This document shows, in pieces, positions 60,969 to 64,000 of a stretch of 64,000 nucleotides of DNA. The DNA comes from Brevibacterium sp. 239c (GTDB lineage Bacteria > Actinomycetota > Actinomycetes > Actinomycetales > Brevibacteriaceae). The translations under genes and the position numbers were made by a program. Location of the stretch: assembly GCF_900169365.1 (NCBI RefSeq), contig NZ_FXZH01000010.1:1-64000 (forward strand), in the 5' to 3' direction. Each line of letters begins with the position of its first letter. The stretch's first letter is position 1. The notes beneath the pieces were generated by a model that saw only the letters and a program-made list of their open reading frames with translations, was not told the origin of the DNA and did not search any database.

Positions 60969-61751
60969 ATGGAAGTAGTCATCGCCCCCGACGGTGAACT
61001 GGCGATGCTGGTCGCGGACTCCATTGAGAGGCTGCTGCGAGAATCGTCTGCCCCCGTGCTCGGGCTGGCCACCGGCTCGAGCCCGCTGCGCGTCTACGAC
61101 GAACTGACCCGGCGGCACGAACAGGAAGGACTGTCCTTCGCTGCTGCGCGCGCATTTATGCTCGACGAATACGTCGGGCTGCCCGCAGACCACCCGCAGC
61201 GCTACCGGAATGTCATCGACGCCGAGATCGCCTCACGCGTCGATTTCGCCGAGGGCGCTGTGCAGGGGCCCGACGGAACCGCCGAGGACCTGATCAGCGC
61301 TTCCTCGGATTACGAACGTGCCATCGCAGAGGCGGGAGGAATTGACCTGCAGATCCTGGGAATCGGGACCGACGGTCACATCGCCTTCAACGAACCGGGT
61401 TCGTCCCTGTCCTCGCGTACCCGAGTCAAAGTCCTGGCGAACCAGACACGGGTGGACAATGCCCGCTTCTTCGACGGAGACGTCGACCAGGTGCCGAAGC
61501 ACTGCCTGACGCAGGGGCTGGGCACGATCATGGAAGCGCGTCATCTTATGCTCATCGCCACCGGAGGCAACAAGGCCGAAGCGGTGCACCAGATGTTGGA
61601 GGGGCCGATCTCTTCGATGTGGCCGGCGACCGTGCTGCAGATGCATCCCCACGCCACGGTCCTTGTCGACGATGCGGCCGCATCGAGACTGCAGTTGGCC
61701 GATTACTACCGGCAGGCGTACGCGAACAAGCTCGAACCGCACCGGCTCTGA
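60969..61751 (+). CDS. nagB: Glucosamine-6-phosphate deaminase
   Basis: The 260-residue enzyme converts glucosamine-6-phosphate to fructose-6-phosphate and ammonia. It shows VLGLATGSSPLRVYDEL (near 30-46), AFMLDEYVGL (catalytic Asp near 64), GIGTDGHIAFNEPGSSLSSRTR (histidine and acidic residues near 136) and GGNKAEAVHQMLEGP. These are the diagnostic NagB motifs and the length is standard. Its start is spaced 6 bp after gntR. It completes the amino-sugar pathway together with the convergent epimerase and kinase genes. Confidence 0.93.
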   Translation: MEVVIAPDGELAMLVADSIERLLRESSAPVLGLATGSSPLRVYDELTRRHEQEGLSFAAARAFMLDEYVGLPADHPQRYRNVIDAEIASRVDFAEGAVQGPDGTAEDLISASSDYERAIAEAGGIDLQILGIGTDGHIAFNEPGSSLSSRTRVKVLANQTRVDNARFFDGDVDQVPKHCLTQGLGTIMEARHLMLIATGGNKAEAVHQMLEGPISSMWPATVLQMHPHATVLVDDAAASRLQLADYYRQAYANKLEPHRL

Positions 61752-61816
61752 GGCGTCACTTTCACGGGCTGGGAGCCGTCACCTGAGCAGGCGGCGTCAC
61801 CCGGGCACGGAGTGCC

Positions 61817-62506
61817 TTAGGCGTTGTCGCAGGCGTCGACGAACCAGGACGTGATCGTTGCCGGGTGGGTGATCGCTGTTCCCACCACCACCGCCTCGGC
61901 GCCGGCGGACAGTGCTGCTGCGGCATCGTCAGGGGAGTGGATCCGTCCCTCGGCGACGAGCATCGGGGCGAGGTCTGCCGCTTTGATCTGTTCGAGCAGC
62001 TCCAGGTCAGGCCCCGTCGTCTTCGCGCGTTCGCCGGAGTATCCGGCCAGGGTGGTGCCGATGAAGTCTGCTCCGGATTCGGCCGCGGTCAGCGCATCGT
62101 CAAGACTGCCGCAGTCGGCCATGACCAGCGCATTCGTCTCTTCATGCAGGCGCTCGATAGTCTGGGTGAGACTCAGCCCGTCCGGACGTTCACGGCGTGT
62201 GCCGTCCAGAGCCACCACGTGGGCTCCCGCCGAGGCGACGGCATGCGCGTGCTGATACGTCGGCGTGATGGCCACACCTTCGGTGCCGTCTTTCCATAAG
62301 CCGATCACCGGAACTTCGACCGCTGAACGAGTCGCCTGAATGTCGCTGAGCCCCTGGACGCGCACCGCCGCCGCACCACCGCGCACGACGGAAGCGGCGA
62401 CCTGAGCAATGGTCCGCGGGTCCCGCATAGGCTCTCCCGGATAGGCCTGGGCCGAGACGATGAGGTGTCCTCGCAGGGCATCGACGATCTCCTGTTTGGT
62501 GAACAT
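61817..62506 (-). CDS. nanE: N-acylglucosamine-6-phosphate 2-epimerase
   Basis: The 229-residue TIM-barrel epimerase turns N-acetylmannosamine-6-phosphate into N-acetylglucosamine-6-phosphate. Seen are LIVSAQAYPGEPMRDP, AAAVRVQGLSDIQATR, PVIGLWKDG (catalytic Lys), ALDGTRRERPDG and VMADCGSLDDALTA followed by IGTTLAGYSG, all standard NanE motifs. ATG 62506 overlaps the kinase stop (ATGA). It is the distal gene of the leftward operon and ends convergently with nagB, 65 bp away. Confidence 0.9.
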   Translation of the reverse strand: MFTKQEIVDALRGHLIVSAQAYPGEPMRDPRTIAQVAASVVRGGAAAVRVQGLSDIQATRSAVEVPVIGLWKDGTEGVAITPTYQHAHAVASAGAHVVALDGTRRERPDGLSLTQTIERLHEETNALVMADCGSLDDALTAAESGADFIGTTLAGYSGERAKTTGPDLELLEQIKAADLAPMLVAEGRIHSPDDAAAALSAGAEAVVVGTAITHPATITSWFVDACDNA

Positions 62507-63522
62507 CACTCTGTCTCCTCGCTGGTGGTCTTTGATATTACCGAGTTTCCTGGCATCGGGCTTTTTGGTGCCGAAGTTGCGGCCGAGGTCGCGGCCGGCC
62601 ACAGACTGGCCGCGCCGATGAGGGCCGCGTCTGATCCCAATTGTGCCTCGCGGAGCTCAAGTCCGCGGACGGCGGGGATGAGCTCACGGTCGAATGCCTC
62701 ACACAGAGGCGACCACCACAGTTCTCCGGTACCCGCCAGGCCCCCGCCGATGACGACGACCTCGGGGGAGAGAACATTGGCCAGTCCGCCGAGCATCGAG
62801 CCGAGCGCTTCGCCAGCCCGGGCAAACGCCTCTTGGGCGATGACATCTCCAGAGCGAGCGACGCCCGCCAGTTCCCGGGTCGAGGACACGTCCGCACGGC
62901 CTTCGGCCCGTCGATAGGCCGCGAGCACAGCCGGCCCCGAGGCGATCGCCTCGACGTGCCCGGCGCCGTCGCAGGGGCACGGCAACCCCTGGGCGGCGGC
63001 GACAGGAAGGTGGCCGATGTGTCCTGCTGCGAAGTTCCGGCCGGTGAGGAGGCGGCCCTCGGAGATGAAGGCGCCTCCGATTCCTGTGCCCGCGGCTACC
63101 AGCAGCGAGCTGCGGGATCCTCGGGCTGCCCCTGCGAAGGACTCGCCGAGCGCATGAGCATGCACGTCGTTGACGGCCCGCGTCTCGAGGTCGAGGCGTG
63201 CCGTCAGCTCTGCCGTGAGTCGAGTCCCAGCCCAGCCGGTCAGGGAGTCCGTGGCCGAGACGACGGTTCCCGCCTCAGAGTCGATGACTCCGGCGGCCCC
63301 GATGCCCAGTTTCCACAGGCGGGGTGTATCAGCGCCGATCGAAGCGTCGGTGCTGCGCATGACTTCGCGGGCCACCTCGGCGATGGCATCCAGGATTGCC
63401 GAACGCCCCTCACTGGCGGGTGTCGGCACCTCCCGGATGTGTCCCATGGCGCCGTCGATGACGGCACCGGCACGAATCTTCGTGCCGCCGACGTCGATGG
63501 CCACCACGGCTCTTGAGGTCAT
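62506..63522 (-). CDS. ROK-family sugar kinase (N-acetylmannosamine kinase-like)
   Basis: The 338-residue protein has the ROK ATP loop AIDVGGTKIRAGAVID at the start and AAGTGIGGAFI near 139. The zinc-binding region is GHIGHLPVAAAQGLPCPCDGAGHVE near 165-190. The usual CxCGxxGC ends here as CPCDGAGH, so one Cys ligand is changed. ROK members include NanK, glucokinase and regulators; the operon position between nanA and nanE makes N-acetylmannosamine kinase the most likely role. The gene overlaps both neighbours by 3-4 bp. Confidence 0.86.
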   Translation of the reverse strand: MTSRAVVAIDVGGTKIRAGAVIDGAMGHIREVPTPASEGRSAILDAIAEVAREVMRSTDASIGADTPRLWKLGIGAAGVIDSEAGTVVSATDSLTGWAGTRLTAELTARLDLETRAVNDVHAHALGESFAGAARGSRSSLLVAAGTGIGGAFISEGRLLTGRNFAAGHIGHLPVAAAQGLPCPCDGAGHVEAIASGPAVLAAYRRAEGRADVSSTRELAGVARSGDVIAQEAFARAGEALGSMLGGLANVLSPEVVVIGGGLAGTGELWWSPLCEAFDRELIPAVRGLELREAQLGSDAALIGAASLWPAATSAATSAPKSPMPGNSVISKTTSEETE

Positions 63523-64000
63523 AGAAGACCTTCGGCGGAGATGACCTCTCTGACGCGTCCGGTCTCGACCTCATCGAATGCCAGCATCGGCTCGGTCATC
63601 CGGTTGGAGGCGATGACGCCCATGAGCCGCAGGGCGGTCTTGAACGCACCAAGGCCAGCGGCACCGGGGGAGACGCGTCCGGGGGTGGGTGCAGCGGTGA
63701 TCTGGAACAGGCGCGCCAGGCGATCCTGCTCGGCGGCGACGGCCGTCCAATCGCCGGCTCGGGCGGCGTCGTAGAGGCGAACGTAGCCAGCAGGGTCGAC
63801 GTTGCCCAGACCTGGGACGATCCCGGCCGCACCACCGAGGAGTGCGCCGTCGGCGACCACCTCGTGGCCGGTGAAGACCGCGAAGTCGGGTTGGTCCTTG
63901 GTGTCGATGAGCAGGCGACGGAAGGACACGTCATCGGCCGAGGAATCCTTGACTCCGGCCAGCACACCCTCGCGGGCCAGGCGCACGGTCACGTCGTGGG
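63519..64000 (-). CDS. nanA: DHDPS/N-acetylneuraminate lyase-family protein (partial, C-terminal part)
   Basis: The frame is open to the window edge, leaving about 160 C-terminal residues. GVLAGVKDSSADDVSF holds the Schiff-base lysine motif (G-x-K-D-S). TGHEVVADGALLGGAAGIVPGLGNVDPAGYVRLYDAARAGD is the usual region for the family, with an A-x-G-I/V-x-P-G-L-x-N-V/P. The gene overlaps the ROK kinase gene by 4 bp. In the nanA-ROK-nanE order, neuraminate lyase is the best reading, though related pyruvate aldolases cannot be excluded without the N-terminus. Confidence 0.75.
   Translation of the reverse strand, partial: HDVTVRLAREGVLAGVKDSSADDVSFRRLLIDTKDQPDFAVFTGHEVVADGALLGGAAGIVPGLGNVDPAGYVRLYDAARAGDWTAVAAEQDRLARLFQITAAPTPGRVSPGAAGLGAFKTALRLMGVIASNRMTEPMLAFDEVETGRVREVISAEGLL

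Overview
The window is a stretch of a high-GC Gram-positive (actinobacterial) chromosome. The gene repertoire is amino-acid, lactone/fatty-acid and amino-sugar catabolism, many MFS carriers, a DcuS/DcuR-like two-component system and a teichoic-acid type polymer transferase. It fits a Brevibacterium-like member of the Micrococcales, but that placement is my inference from gene content, not from a search. Most genes have strong GC codon bias. Several islands are visibly AT-richer: the polymer gene at 0.5-3.1 kb, the Xre-peptidase/PIN pair at 36.4-38.1 kb and the PanA/Doc pair at 40.4-41.3 kb. These look acquired.

Layout. 0-5 kb: the start of an IS1380-type transposase, a decapitated Stealth-type gene, a two-domain glycosyltransferase/CDP-glycerol polymerase and a lone membrane protein with a degenerate Nudix box. 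5-12.7 kb: a YbfB-like MFS carrier, a DctA-type dicarboxylate symporter with its sensor kinase and response regulator, then an AbiEi/AbiEii toxin-antitoxin cassette lying between two copies of the response regulator 3' end. 12.8-23.8 kb: a LysR regulator with a divergent catabolic operon (PLP decarboxylase, APC permease, Usp, LysA-like decarboxylase, amidohydrolase, M20 peptidase, DUF3311/SSS symporter). 24-24.5 kb: a second, decayed AbiEii copy.

24.5-36.2 kb: a TetR-linked catabolic regulon (acyl-CoA synthetase, two SDRs, MHS carrier, phosphotriesterase-like lactonase, MaoC hydratase, quinone oxidoreductase, ACAD10/11-type dehydrogenase, APH-type kinase, epoxide-hydrolase-like enzyme). Three of its divergent promoters carry the same 22-bp palindrome. 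I read it as a candidate gamma-lactone/4-hydroxyacid degradation pathway analogous to the lva pathway for levulinate, and it is the most interesting system here. 36.3-42.7 kb is an accessory patch: an Xre-M78/PIN pair with a 7-bp-repeat frameshift, remnants of an AraC gene split by an insertion, an oxidoreductase pseudogene, a hydratase, a broken epoxide hydrolase and a PanA/Doc pair. An intact AraC gene and a DUF2000 gene follow.

42.7-64 kb: HemD-like, DUF4166 and phosphatase-family genes, then a CoA-transferase/HMG-CoA-lyase-like/GntR operon divergent from a 2-hydroxycarboxylate transporter. After these come a LysR-controlled two-subunit CoA-transferase with an MHS carrier, an SDR, a DHA2 drug exporter, malic enzyme, an SPFH protein, and an amino-sugar/sialic-acid locus (GntR-nagB facing nanE-ROK kinase-nanA) that runs off the right edge. 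No tRNA, rRNA or CRISPR array was seen.
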